A DNA stretch of 64,000 bases, taken from Tetmemena sp. SeJ-2015. Taxonomy: Eukaryota; Ciliophora; Spirotrichea; Sporadotrichida; Oxytrichidae. Below the pieces are notes generated by a model. The model made no database searches. It was not told the DNA's origin and saw only the letters and a list, made by a program, of their open reading frames with translations. The stretch is taken from NCBI GenBank assembly GCA_027382625.1, contig JAJKFJ010021879.1:54830-118829 (forward strand), written 5' to 3'. Shown in pieces: positions 11,799-22,077 of the stretch (within the stretch, counting starts at the first letter, position 1; every line of letters starts with the position of its first letter). The translations under genes were made by a program, and so were the position numbers.

Positions 11799-11960
11799 AT
11801 GGATGCTGAAGAGCCTAAGCAGCAGAGCATCTTTTTTCTGGATCACTATGTAATAACTTTTATAGAAAATCCATAAAATCAGGGGAGAGACTCCTGTGGT
11901 ACTATATAGTTGCCAATTTTTCATTTAGCTCGCACATTCTATTCATCCAAAGAGTCAGCT
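11799..11960 (+). other. Putative short coding segment starting at ATG
   Basis: Open frame from ATG 11799 reading MDAEEPKQQSIFFLDHY and on for more than 50 codons with TAA/TAG as Gln. The beginning looks coding; the end fades into AT-rich DNA without a clear boundary. May belong with the plus-strand fragments on either side. Confidence 0.35.
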
Positions 11961-12147
11961 TGTAGTTTTCTGACTAAAAAATATGTACTCCGCTCACTAG
12001 TTTAAATATGGATACAATTTAGTTCTAAATAAAAATATTTTCTAATTTCATAGTTGAATATTTTCAGGAAAATTAAGAAATATTTTTATCCATAATTCGA
12101 ATACTTTATTATCATTTTTATTATAACTTAGTAAAGGTGAGGGAAGC

Positions 12148-12494
12148 ATGATGTTCACAAGAGAAACAGTGAAAAGCAGAAACGTAATATCGGATGGCAC
12201 AGACAAGGACTTTAATTAAATACTTCGAGAGTTAGACCTCAGCAGCAAAAAAGGCAGAGAGTTCAATCCTCCAGAGCGCTTCCTTACAGCTAGTCGCACC
12301 CCCAGAGCTCTGAGATAAAGCCAGTGACGGCAGACTACTCTTCTGAAGAGAAGATTCGAGCGGAGGATGCCACTTCCATTCCTCAAAACGAGTGGCAGCG
12401 CCCCTTCCTAGCCTCAGCGAGGACAGTTTGCTGGAGCTGAATGTTGAGTAAATTACTTCAGAGAGCCGCTATGAGGGATATCTCAGTCAATGAG
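12148..12494 (+). other. Coding-like island, frames shifting
   Basis: The least AT-rich stretch of this region. On the plus strand it reads from ATG 12148 through FNQILRELDLSSKKGREF and RFLTASRTPRALRQ to a TGA, and then continues in another frame with LSEDSLLELNVEQITSES to a TGA near 12490. The minus strand is also open for about 110 codons, so the coding strand is not certain. The plus reading has the more natural composition, but needs two frame changes that I could not resolve to pointers. Confidence 0.4.
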
Positions 12495-12529
12495 TCATAG
12501 TTCAGATAAGAATTAGATAAAAAATGGAA

Positions 12530-13570
12530 CTTACTTTATACAGCAGTTCCATCATAATCATCTCAAGAAGAGTACCCTTACTTGATAAAAATAATATGAG
12601 TTTTCTTATTTAATTTTTTCATTCATAATTCCCATTTTATAGCTTCGAATTGGATATTTGAGATATTTTATTAATTATTTTTGTTCCAATTTTTCTATAG
12701 ATTTTGAAGGATATGACGCAACCTAGAGCAAAGATGTCAACTTTAGTAGTAGGCTCACTACCTTTCAAAACTTCTGGGGCAATATAGCCAGGAGTTCCGC
12801 ATTTAGCGAGTAGCTTTGATCGTTCCTTAAGTTTTACTGAGAGACCTAAATCAGCTATTTTTATTTCAGAACTATGGAGATCATGCTAATGGTGGGGAGT
12901 TTTGTTGAATAATATATTTTATGGGGTCAAGTCCCGGTGAATTATTCTCATATCCATATTAAATAATTCTTCTCTTTATAAATATGGTTTTATTGCAATA
13001 TTTTATTATCATGCAAGTCCTTAATAGCAACTAAAATAGATAAATTGAGCAACTAGCATTTTGTAGACTAGCGACTTAATATATTTCTCTTGGGCATATC
13101 TGCCCCCAGACATGAACTCCTTCAAGCTTCCACCACGAACATACTCAAGTAGCAAATAGCATAACTCATAAATCTGAAAATAAAAGAAAACTAATAAGTT
13201 AAATTAAAGTCTTATTAATTAATTGAAATGGACAGTAAATCTAATGCCATTGAAAGAATTGAATAATTTTAAAGATTGGTCAAAATAGTTCATTTCTTTC
13301 AATTTGGTTAAAAAGTGAAAAATGATTTAATTAGGGAATATGAATATTTTTACTTCAGATTGTAAAATCTGTAAATTTATGATTGCTAAAATATATATTG
13401 TATTTACTCATTTTAATTTGATTTTGTAGCAAATATAAGGAGTGAGAATCTTCGAATATTTTGAGTAGCTTAACAGTCATTAAATAATTGCTCGAACTCA
13501 TTTTCTTTGCATTCTCTATTTCCTGCATTAATTGGCAGTTATACTATAGTTCATAATTGAAAGTAAAAAA
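12530..13570 (-). CDS. Protein kinase, internal part split by three IESs
   Basis: Minus-strand kinase domain from the alpha-C region to subdomain IX. After removal of three IESs the order is: helix with [10 protein letters not shown] (near 13520), [20 protein letters not shown] hinge region, [13 protein letters not shown], catalytic loop HRDLTPQN, DLGLS in place of [15 protein letters not shown] activation segment, and [10 protein letters not shown] further piece, [12 protein letters not shown], near 12530-12580 would follow via a GT..AG intron. The glycine loop and VAIK lysine are not found upstream. The Lys of HRDLK is Thr and DFG is DLG, both unusual. The gene is incomplete here; the rest is probably on other germline segments. 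Confidence 0.75.
12957..13008 (-). other. IES in kinase, pointer TAATA
   Basis: TATTA on the plus strand at 12957-12961 and 13004-13008 (TAATA in gene sense). Removing 47 bp joins DLHDN to [10 protein letters not shown] in frame. The insert is AT-rich and breaks the frame. Confidence 0.8.
13026..13055 (-). other. IES in kinase, pointer TAGTTGCT
   Basis: An 8-bp repeat, AGCAACTA on the plus strand at 13026-13033 and 13048-13055. Removing 22 bp joins KMLVA to IKDLHDN in frame, as expected for kinase subdomain VIa. Confidence 0.85.
13149..13435 (-). other. IES in kinase, pointer TATTTGCTAC
   Basis: A 10-bp repeat, GTAGCAAATA on the plus strand at 13149-13158 and 13426-13435. Removing 277 bp joins SHSLYLL to LEYVRGG, the canonical hinge of a kinase. 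The longest of the well-defined IESs in the window. Confidence 0.88.
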
Positions 13571-13958
13571 GGAATTTATTGCATATTTCTCATATTTTTA
13601 ATTAAAGCAAGAATTTGTAGAGCATAATTTATCTATTAAAATCATCTGATAGACAACCTGAAATCAAACTATAAATAATTTGGTCTAAAAAAATACTCTA
13701 AAACATAATCAATCTTTACTTTTTATCTTCTTTTGCAAAAATTAAAAAGTTTAAAAATTACTTAATTAATCTCTCTGTGAAACATAAGAGCATCAATTTA
13801 AAAATTGCATTTCAAATACTTCAAAAATTAAAGAAGGAGTTAAAGTAAATTAAAATCTGAGTAAAGAAAGATACAAAGCTTCAATAACAGGTAAATTAGC
13901 TTACTTCTTAACTTACCTAAAGGAGTATTTATTACAAAAACAAGAATTGAAAACATAA

Positions 13959-15224
13959 GCAAGATGAAATTAATCATCTCAGTAAATATAAAATTCTTAA
14001 TCTCTTTAATCATTTATATTACGATTGTCTTTTTATTTAAGTCGTAATAATCTGCTTTCTACTTATTTATTTAGAAAAAACTTGACGCACAGTTCAATTA
14101 AATAGGCTATCTGATTTCAATCTGTGCATCTGGAGTTTAAAATGTCAAAAAAAATTAAAGAAAAGTTTTAATAATATTTCTTCAGGAAATTCTTCACGTT
14201 GAGGTTGTCAAAAAAATTTTAATTATTTCAAAATTATTAGAAAATTTTGTTCCAATAAATATTCTAAATTTTTATTGTTATTAAATCTAATTATATTGAA
14301 TTCTTATGATTTTTGGGACCCCATTCTTTTAATCATGAATCAAATTTGAACTTCTAAATAATATTATCTAAATCATTATAATAAGTGACCCTAAAGAAAA
14401 TAAAAGTAATTATTTCTCAAAATAGAGAAAAATATTGTTCTCTTTTTAAATTTCCAGAGGAAGTTGTAGAATTGCCATTATTAATTTCAAAATCCCTGAG
14501 AATTATGAGAGCATTCTATTTTGCTTTATAAGAATTTAATGATTAAATTAGCCAGATCTTCTCTTATTTTAAAATGCAATGAGTAAAGACTCATACATTC
14601 AACTTTTATCAAGATAATTAGATAGATTTATTTAAGTCTTAAATTTTGATCTTAACTTGAAATTCTTCCTTAAGACTTGAAATTGCATAGATGAAATTCT
14701 CTCTAAATATAGACATGACTCTCCATAATCAATAAATCTTATACTTGATTCTGTTTGCACATTACTATAACTATTAATTTACTCTGTAATAAATAGCCTT
14801 ACTATTTATCTAAAATTAGGATGTTTAGAATTTAAAACATTCTTTCTTTAAGGATTAAAAGAGCTTATAATTTATAAGTTACTTAACTATTATCCGTTCA
14901 GCTCCATTTTAATGCTAAACATTTTACTTAAGAAGCAAATGTTTTTAGTAATTTATTGAAAAAATCTGCATCATGACAATATTTCCCAATAATGGAAATT
15001 TAATAAGCCATAAATTACTTCTTAATTTTTTAGCATTTTGGCCCAGATTTACAGTACCATAGTTTAGAAAAATGACAAGATCTTCTCTCGGCGCATTTTA
15101 AGACCAATTTTTAAAAAGGGCTGATAAGGGAGGTGCATTCCCCCGAGTATTTAATTTATTTTTAATTAAAAAAATACAAGAATTTAAGCATTAAATTGCA
15201 AGATGAAATTAATCATCTCAGTAA
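13959..15224 (+). repeat. 27-bp perfect direct repeat, two copies
   Basis: The same 27 bases (core GATGAAATTAATCATCTCAG) occur at 13959-13985 and 15198-15224; the coordinates span both copies. Flanks stay loosely similar on both sides, suggesting two decayed members of one germline repeat family rather than chance. Confidence 0.7.
15020..15145 (+). mobile_element. Possible decayed end of the inverted-repeat element
   Basis: Contains TTAATTTTTTAGCATTTTGG near 15023 and GGGAGGTGCATTCCCCCGAG near 15130, matching in order and spacing the right arm of the element at 1966-2779 with many changes. No matching left arm was found nearby, so it would be a solo or truncated copy. Confidence 0.45.
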
Positions 15225-15734
15225 TTTTTTGATTTAAAATATCTTTAATTACTACTGGAAAAGACATTTATATTTTTCTGTATTGTATTCTTAGTATTAC
15301 TTTAAGTGCTAAGTAGATAGCTGTTTTATCTTATTTATTTGAATAGGAAACTTTAAGGATCAATGAAATTTAAATTAAATCTGAGATAGCAGTGAACCTA
15401 AATAATAGGGGTTCAAATTATATTGAAAAAAAATAAGAAAAGATTAATAATTGTCTCTATTTTTTCATCTTTTCAATTATTTTAATTATTGCCATTCACG
15501 ATAATTGTGGTTACTTCAGTAAATCTATCTTATCACGTGCAAAGGCATGAAATTTTCTAATTATTAGAATTATCAGCGTTTAGTTTAGAGCAATAAATAA
15601 GGAGTCTGCCAACTTTAATTATATTTTGTAAATCTTTAATTAATAATTTGATTCCCATAATGATTATAGATTGCTTCACCCATTGGATTATAGAATAATA
15701 TATCACTAGAGATAAAACTTCAAGTATGATTGAT

Positions 15735-16123
15735 ATGTCGAATACCCTGCGGTCTTCCTTGGTTTGTATGAGTAAGTAGCTGCCGAAGTACTTGACTAAC
15801 GCCCTCTAACTTTTTGTAATTTCAAAATCCACTTTTTGCTAGTCTTTTAGTTGTGTCGCTGTTTGGCTTCCTGCTTTACATTTTTCACTACTATTGGCCT
15901 GTTATCCATCCTCATTAATTAGATCAGAAAGTGGCGATTCTCTTCTCTCCAATGCCATTTGCAGTTTAAATTTTAGGTGATTTTAGGATAAGATATCTTG
16001 TGCGTATTTGTGTAGCTTGTCGTCATCATTGGTGAGGAAGGTATTCTCATACCCCAGAATATTCTCAAAAAAACGCTGAAAGAAGAAGCCCTTCTCTTTG
16101 AAGAGCTATTCGAATTTGGTCAT
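15735..16123 (-). pseudogene. Partial copy of the gene at 17.1-17.9 kb
   Basis: Minus-strand frame from ATG 16121-16123 (MTKFEQLFKEKGFFFQRFF..) to the end of a 378-bp block that is almost identical to 17463-17842. It encodes about 130 aa (NILGYENTFLTNDDDKLHKY, then KCKAGSQTATQ and VKYFGSYLL). Just past 15735 similarity to the second copy fades within about 30 bp and AT-rich DNA takes over. This copy keeps a clean frame where copy 2 has a poly-A indel. It is therefore either a duplicated coding segment or the first segment of a paralogue with its remainder elsewhere. Protein family not recognised. Confidence 0.6.
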
Positions 16124-16683
16124 TCAGTTATTTATAATTAAAAATGAAAATCATATAATGCCATTCTTCATACATTGTATATTTTAGATCACTAAATGAT
16201 AACTAATTTTTTAATAAGATTTATAATAATTTGCTTTAATTATCTATCTCTTTTACCGTTTTGGCCCATTTATTAAATATGGCACTAGAAAAATGCAAAA
16301 AAACAACAAATAAATTGTTATATATGAAATTTGCCTTAAATATAGACAGAGTGATGCTACATAAATATATATTTAATTTTATAATTAAGAGATAGTGATA
16401 TTATTAATAAGCGAAAAGGGAAAGATTAAGTATTCCAAAATTAAGAGATAAAAATAATTCATTCACTAATAAAAAATCAAATTTCATACTTTTGATTCAT
16501 TAAAAAGCAGTATGTTCATTCTAATAGTTTTTATATTTTTCAAATCCTGATCTATTATTCAATTTATTTTATGAGAAATATACAATTATTTCAGTCCTTT
16601 TCAAAAGTTTAAATTTAACTTTTAACATTTTAAAAAGCAATTTATTAAGGTAAAAATTGAAATTTGATCTTTTTATTAAATAA
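16124..16683. other. AT-rich non-genic DNA
   Basis: No coding frame, RNA gene or repeat recognised. Confidence 0.5.
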
Positions 16684-16684
16684 T

Positions 16685-16804
16685 TGCTAGTCAGAGTTGG
16701 ATACGTTTTAGAGAATATAGGATGAATATGAATAGTTGATCGCGGATAGTCAGAAGCTAATGAAGATAGAGTTCAAGGGAAAAGTGATAATATTAAATTC
16801 TTGA
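16685..16804 (+). other. Orphan coding segment (coiled coil)
   Basis: A 40-codon plus-strand frame, SELDTFQRIQDEYEQLIADS then QKLMKIEFKGKV, ending at TGA 16802-16804. Strong coiled-coil character, with three TAG Gln codons, surrounded by AT-rich DNA on both sides. No neighbouring exon on this strand. Best explained as one macronuclear-destined segment of a gene whose other segments are elsewhere; it could pair with the plus-strand fragments at 11.5-12.5 kb, which is inference. Confidence 0.5.
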
Positions 16805-17137
16805 TAGTTTTAATGCATTATGTTTTTAAATTTAATGGGTAGCCAGAAACCCACCAGATCAGTGTTAAGATTATGAAGAACATCGCCCCAGACTTAGTTT
16901 TAGGTTTTGTGTCTGCGCTTTGAGTAGTTGGTGGTTGAGGGTGAGAGTTGACTCCTTTTGAATGTTATGGTGGGTGAGAGTTTTCCTTGCGCATGATGTT
17001 AATCTTGTTGTTTATGATGTTCAAAAGTACGCAAATCCAAGCATTCTTTTGATTCTCTTTGAGTTTTCCTGCGAAGATGGGTCTCTGTTGATCAGGAAGG
17101 ACACCTTTTTAACAGTGGACACTTGCCTCCTTCGAGG

Positions 17138-17856
17138 TCACTTTCGAGTTTTAGAGGTTGAACTCGTTGTAGTTGTTGATGTGGTTGTGGTCGTTGTCGA
17201 TGTAGTTGTTGTAGTTGACATTTAAATTAGATTAACTTCAAAATTAAAGCTGAATATATTATGAATCAGCCAACAAGGAGGCAAAAACAATGTATTTCTA
17301 AGAAATAACAACCAACGATCATCTATTCTTATCCTTCCTATAATGATTTTTTGAGCATTTTAGATTATTATGGCTTGTACAGCTCTTCTTTGACTTTGTT
17401 GATTTTCAAAATTGATTTAGTTTTCACCCTGGGAATAGACAACTTTCAAGTATGCGTTGGAAATGTCGAATACCCTGCGGTCTTCCTTGGTTTGTATGAG
17501 TAAGTAGCTGCCGAAGTACTTGACTAATGCCCTCTGACTTTTTGTAATTTCAAAATCCACTTTTTGCTGGTCTTTGAGTTGTGTTGCTGTTTGGCTTCCT
17601 GCTTTACATTTTTCACTACTATTGGCCTGTTATCCATCCTCGTTAATTAGATCAGAAAGTGGCGATTCTCTTCTCTCCAATGCCATTTGCAGTTTAAATT
17701 TTAGGTGATTTTAGGATAAGATATCTTGTGCGTATTTGTGTAGCTTGTCGTCATCATTGGTGAGGAAGGTATTCTCATAGCCCAGAATATTCTAAAAAAA
17801 AACGCTGAAAGAAGAAGCCCTTCTTTTTTGAAGAGCTATTCGTTTTTGGGTTTCAT
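17138..17856 (-). CDS. Unknown protein, second copy of the duplicated segment
   Basis: From ATG 17854-17856 (MKPKNEQLFKK..) through the block shared with 15735-16112, then a unique part, then a Thr/Ser run (17220-17150) and TGA 17138-17140. With TAA/TAG as Gln the frame from the shared block to the Thr run is open. An alternative frame in 17400-17440 reads VKTKSILKINKVKEELYKP and looks more protein-like, so an IES or indel may separate the shared block from the tail. A homopolymer indel near 17795-17830 breaks the N-terminus compared with copy 1. No family recognised. Confidence 0.5.
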
Positions 17857-17869
17857 TGTTTTTAAAATT

Positions 17870-18890
17870 TAAAAAAAAAAATTAAATAGTGAATGCTATT
17901 AACTTAAATCTTTTTTAAAATTTTACCCTTTTCATTTAAAATTATCCCCTCAAATTTTCTTTAATGGGGTTTCTGATAATCAATCTATCGCCCTTTTTTT
18001 ACATCTTTTTTAGTTTTTGGATTTTATTAAAATTTTAATCCTAAAAAAAAAAAAGGGAAAAAAACAAAAAAAATTTTTTAAAAAATTTTGATTAAGGGTT
18101 AAAAATTTTTAATTTTTTGGTTATATTTTTAAAAGCAAAAAAAATTTAAGTTTAAAAAAGGTTAATTTTAAAAAAAAATAATTTTAAGACTTAAAAACTT
18201 TTCCTTTTTTTTAATTTTTTTCAAATTAACTTTTTTAATTTATTTTAGGTTTAAAAAATTTTTTATTTTGAAAGAAATTTTCAAAATAAAAATTAAAAAA
18301 ATAAAATTTCAATAAGTTTTTTTTTGATTAAATTTAAAAGGGAAAAAAATTTAATGGAAAAAATTTTAAAAATTTGGTTTTCTATTTTTCCCAATTTTCC
18401 TTTTCCCCTTTTTATTTCCAATTTATTTTAAAGAAAAAATTTTTAAAAAAAAGTTTTAAAATTTTTAAATTAAAAAACCATTTTTAATTCCCCAAAGAAA
18501 AGAATTAAAAAAGGAAAGTTTTTTAAAAAAGAAATTTGTTTTTCCAATGGCCTTTTAATTCAAGGAAAATTTTTAATAAATTTAAAATTTAAACCTGAAA
18601 TTGAAAAAAAATTTTCCCTTTTAAAAAAATTAAAATTAATTTTTAAAAAGTTTTTAATAAAAAATTTAATAAATGTTTAAAAAAGCTTTTTTCCTTTTTT
18701 CTTTTTTTCCATTTTGGGAAAACCATTTTTTTCCTTTTAATTTTTTATGTTCTTTAGTTTAAAATATGGGGATGACTTAAAAAATTATTTTTTAACCAAA
18801 ATTAAAAATAAAAAAAAATTTTAAAAATTTTAAAAAATTTTTTTTAAATTTTTCCCAAAAAATTTTTAAAAGGTGATTTTTTTTAAAGTC
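17870..18890. other. Homopolymer-bloated block, probably unreliable consensus
   Basis: About 1 kb in which nearly every base is extended into a run of A, T, C or G of 3-10. No gene, no repeat. The texture differs sharply from other AT-rich DNA in the window and recurs in blocks near 20, 25.8, 26.4, 28, 30.9 and 31.7 kb. Most likely low-coverage or error-prone sequence rather than biology. Confidence 0.6.
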
Positions 18891-19037
18891 TAATTATATG
18901 ATTAAACGGATTTAGCAAGAATAATTATTAATTTCAATGAATGAAGATAAATTAAAGAGTCCCAATTTTACCTTAAAAAATTTTCATTAATGAATAAAGA
19001 GTTTAAGAAATTTTTTTTTAGAATAAAAATACGATTA

Positions 19038-19905
19038 GTGACTACTCTTCCAGATATGGCTAACTTTACTGACTTCCGCCTCTTCTCTGGCTACTTATCA
19101 GTAAAGGGAACTGGTAAATACCTGCATTACATGCTTGCAGAGTCTTAAAACAATCCCGCAACTGACCCTCTACTCATCTGGTTCAACGGTGGTCCTGGCT
19201 GCTCCTCCATGCTCGGCTACTTGCAAGAACACGGTCCATACGTTATGGAAGATGAAACAAACTTCTTCCACAAGAATGACTACTCTTGGAACAAGTTTGC
19301 AAATATCTCATTCATTACAAATGATATTTGATAAGCATTTAACTTATGAATATGGTCTATATAGAAAGTCCGGCTGGTGTGGGTTTTTCTTATTGCGATG
19401 ATTTCCAAAACCAATGTACAGCCTTCACAGATGAAAACTCGTCATGGGATAACCTTTATGCGGTAATCAGCTTTTTCTAAAAATTCCCAGAGTACCGCAA
19501 ACACGATTTATACATCACTGGTGAATCCTATGCTGGAATCTACGTTCCTTATTTGGCTTACAGAATCGATGAATATAACAATCAAACTATAGCTGCTGGG
19601 GGCGAGGCTCCATTCAATTTGAAAGGAATAGTAGTAGGCAATGGTGTGACAAACTGGACCTGGGATGGGGATTAAGCATACGTGGAGATGGCTTACTATA
19701 ACGGCATTTATGGAACGGAGCTAATGGCCTAAATTTAGAAGAATGATTGCAACTTTTATTTCGAGGATTGCTTCCCAGAGGATACTCCTGAGTGCGCTGC
19801 TATTTACAAGTTCTTCAGAAAGAATTTGACTTAGTTCATAAACATCTACGACATCTACAGAAGATGTCTCACACCTGGAACTCCTCAAGAGGCTGGTTTT
19901 TTTTC
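19038..19905 (+). CDS. Serine carboxypeptidase (peptidase S10), N-terminal two thirds
   Basis: Lysosomal/vacuolar-type serine carboxypeptidase, removing C-terminal residues from peptides. Readable from VTTLPDMANFTDF (the LPD/LPG motif at the mature N-terminus) through WFNGGPGCSS (19168-19197), YSWNKFAN, ESPAGVGFSY and the nucleophile motif GESYAG (near 19525). A 47-bp IES interrupts it at 19302. The signal peptide is missing upstream, so a first segment must lie elsewhere or in the unreadable DNA before 19020. The sequence breaks off at 19905 into homopolymer-rich DNA before the catalytic Asp and His. Paralogue of the next gene. Confidence 0.85.
19302..19353 (+). other. IES in carboxypeptidase, pointer AATAT
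   Basis: AATAT at 19302-19306 and 19349-19353. Removing 47 bp gives NKFANMVYIESPAGVGF in one frame, exactly the S10 family sequence across the join. The insert has no GT..AG ends and contains TGA in frame. Confidence 0.9.
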
Positions 19906-20660
19906 ATAGAAAACGTTTGGGACAGCAAAAGGGAATGGCCAAAATTTAAATTAAAAAAGTTGTAAAATTTATAATTAATATTTAAACCTTTCCCTTTCCC
20001 CCCCTTTTTGAAAAAAAAAAATTTTAAAATTAATTTTTTAAAAACCCAAAAATTAAAATTCTCCCCTTTTAGTTTATAGTTTCCTACTAAATTAAGATTT
20101 TTAATTTTTGAATAGTTCCACTTGGGAAATGGTTCTGAAAAAGTGGATATACTAAAGGGCTAATTTAAATTTTAAATTTTTTTTTTTCAAAAAAAAGACA
20201 GACTGCCTCTTATAAATCTTTTAAATTTTTTTCTTAGTTGGGGGATATCCCTATTTAAGAGGAAGATTCAAGATAAAATTTTTTCTCAGGAGATACAAAA
20301 CGCCGCATACCCAACTCGAGGGAAAAAGATAATGGATTTAAAACTGGTTTGGGCCCATTACAAAAATAGTGGGGGGAAAAGGGGGGGCCAAAGGGTTTTT
20401 TGATGGCCAAGTTTCCGGGGTTAAAGTTGAAGTTGAGATGACTTTAAAATTTTGTTTTAAGGGGGACGGAAAATTTGGACAATGGTTCCATAGTGGAAAA
20501 AGAAAAGAACCCTTTTTTTATATCAAAACCCAAAATTTGGGTTTAAGGAAAGCCTTTCTGATTTTGAACAACCTAACCTTGATTTGAAATTAATACCTAC
20601 CAAGCTGATTATGATGTTTTGATACTCCTTTATTTCTGTATCAATTTTCTAATTTACAGA
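19906..20660. other. Homopolymer-bloated block between the two carboxypeptidases
   Basis: Mostly low-quality-looking sequence. It should contain the C-terminal third of the first carboxypeptidase and the N-terminus of the second, but neither can be read with confidence. Confidence 0.5.
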
Positions 20661-21832
20661 ATATTTATGGCTTGGGTAAGATTTTTTGGAACAAGGAGGT
20701 TAACATGCTTTACATTGAATCCCCCGCAGGAGTGGGATTCTCTTTCTGCGATAACTAGAACCTCTGCAACTTTAACGACGAGACTTCCTTCGGCTGACAA
20801 CCTAGATGCACTTCTTAGTTTCTACGCTAAGTTCCCTGAATACAGACAGAAAGATCTCTACATTTCAGGAGAGTCATATGCTGGCGTTTATGTGCCTTAT
20901 TTGGCTTGGAGGATTGATAACTACAACCAGGAAGCTGCAAAGACATCCTCATTTACTTTCAACCTGAAAGGATTCTTAGTCGGTAATGGAGTCACTAACT
21001 GGAAATGGGATGGAGATCAGTCCTACGTTGAGATGGGTTTCTACCACGGTCTTTATGGAACTGAACTTCTTAAGCAGATTCAAGATAACAAGTGCGACTT
21101 TTTCTATGAGGACAACAATCCTAGTGACTCTCCCTAATGCCAAAGCATTTACGGCACCTTCACAGACCTCACTTCTAGAATCAACGTGTATGATGTCTAC
21201 AGACGCTGTTTCTCATCAGGAGCCAACATGACTCACAATCTTTAGTCTGGACCCTCTCATGGTCAGGTTGAAATCGATGGTTAAATGAAGACTTACAGAA
21301 GACACTACACCACTAAGGACTACACTCCTTGGTACTATGACAAAACTTTAAACAAGAAGCTGTAGTCAGGCCCCTTCGCTCTTCAAGATTTACCTCCTTG
21401 CTCATTTGGAGTGCCAGTTATTGACTACTTGAACAGAGCTGATGTGAGAGCAAACTTGCACATCCCTACTAATGTTCAAGCTTGGGAAATGTGTTCTGAC
21501 ACTGTCGGCTACGATTCTCAGCTAATTTTTAATTTATCAGAGAAAGGCATCTGAGTGGATCTATCCAATTCTAAAAGGCAAGTATAGAATACTGTTCTAC
21601 TCAGGCAGTACTGATGGAGCTGTGCCAACTAGAGGCAGCAGATAGTGGATCACTCAAATGGGTTGGGAAATTAAAACTCCCTGGAGACCATATACTCTAG
21701 CAAACCAAGTTGCTGGGTATATTGAGGAGAGAGATGGACTCACTTTCGCAACAATTCATGGAGTTGGACATATGGCTCCTCAATGGAAAAGACCAGAGAC
21801 TTATCATCTTATCCAAAAAATGTATTCATTAT
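20661..21832 (+). CDS. Serine carboxypeptidase (peptidase S10), second copy
   Basis: Tandem paralogue lacking its N-terminus. Visible in order: WNKEVNMLYIESPAGVGFS, nucleophile GESYAG (near 20869), a Cys-containing middle, the catalytic Asp in YSGSTDGAVP (near 21610) and the catalytic His in GVGHMAP (near 21770), so all three triad residues are present. Two single-base breaks occur: an extra T near 20798 (SFG/DNLDA) and an extra base near 21550 before SEWIYPILKG. The family's C-terminus is reached at KMYSL (21832) but no TGA follows directly, so the last codons may be on another segment. Probably a lysosomal or secreted peptidase. Confidence 0.85.
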
Positions 21833-22077
21833 AAAATTAAACAATTTTAGTATTTTAAGCAAGGTTTAAAGTACAAAAATTAAATAGAAGATAAAAAAAT
21901 GCTTTAATAAATTGTATCTTATCTTCAACTGGATCCAAGGCAAGAACATTTGAAATAAGTGATATTAAAGATAGACATCATGCTTAATAAATTTTAAATT
22001 AGCTTATCTCTAAATTATTCTTTATTCACAATTAGTCTGAAACTATTTAATAGTCTCTCTACACTCTATGATTGCTT
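21833..22077. other. Intergenic, convergent genes
   Basis: AT-rich spacer between the ends of the carboxypeptidase and the flippase; nothing recognised. Confidence 0.5.

Larger units (their letters stand above)
13571..15734. other. AT-rich non-genic DNA with small repeats
   Basis: About 2.2 kb of very AT-rich DNA with no frame of coding character. It contains two copies of a 27-bp repeat and a stretch resembling the right end of the inverted-repeat element; both are listed separately. Confidence 0.6.

Noticed and set aside
16962..17225. Plus-strand Val/Asp-rich open frame
   Set aside because: It is the antisense of the Thr/Ser run of the minus-strand gene.
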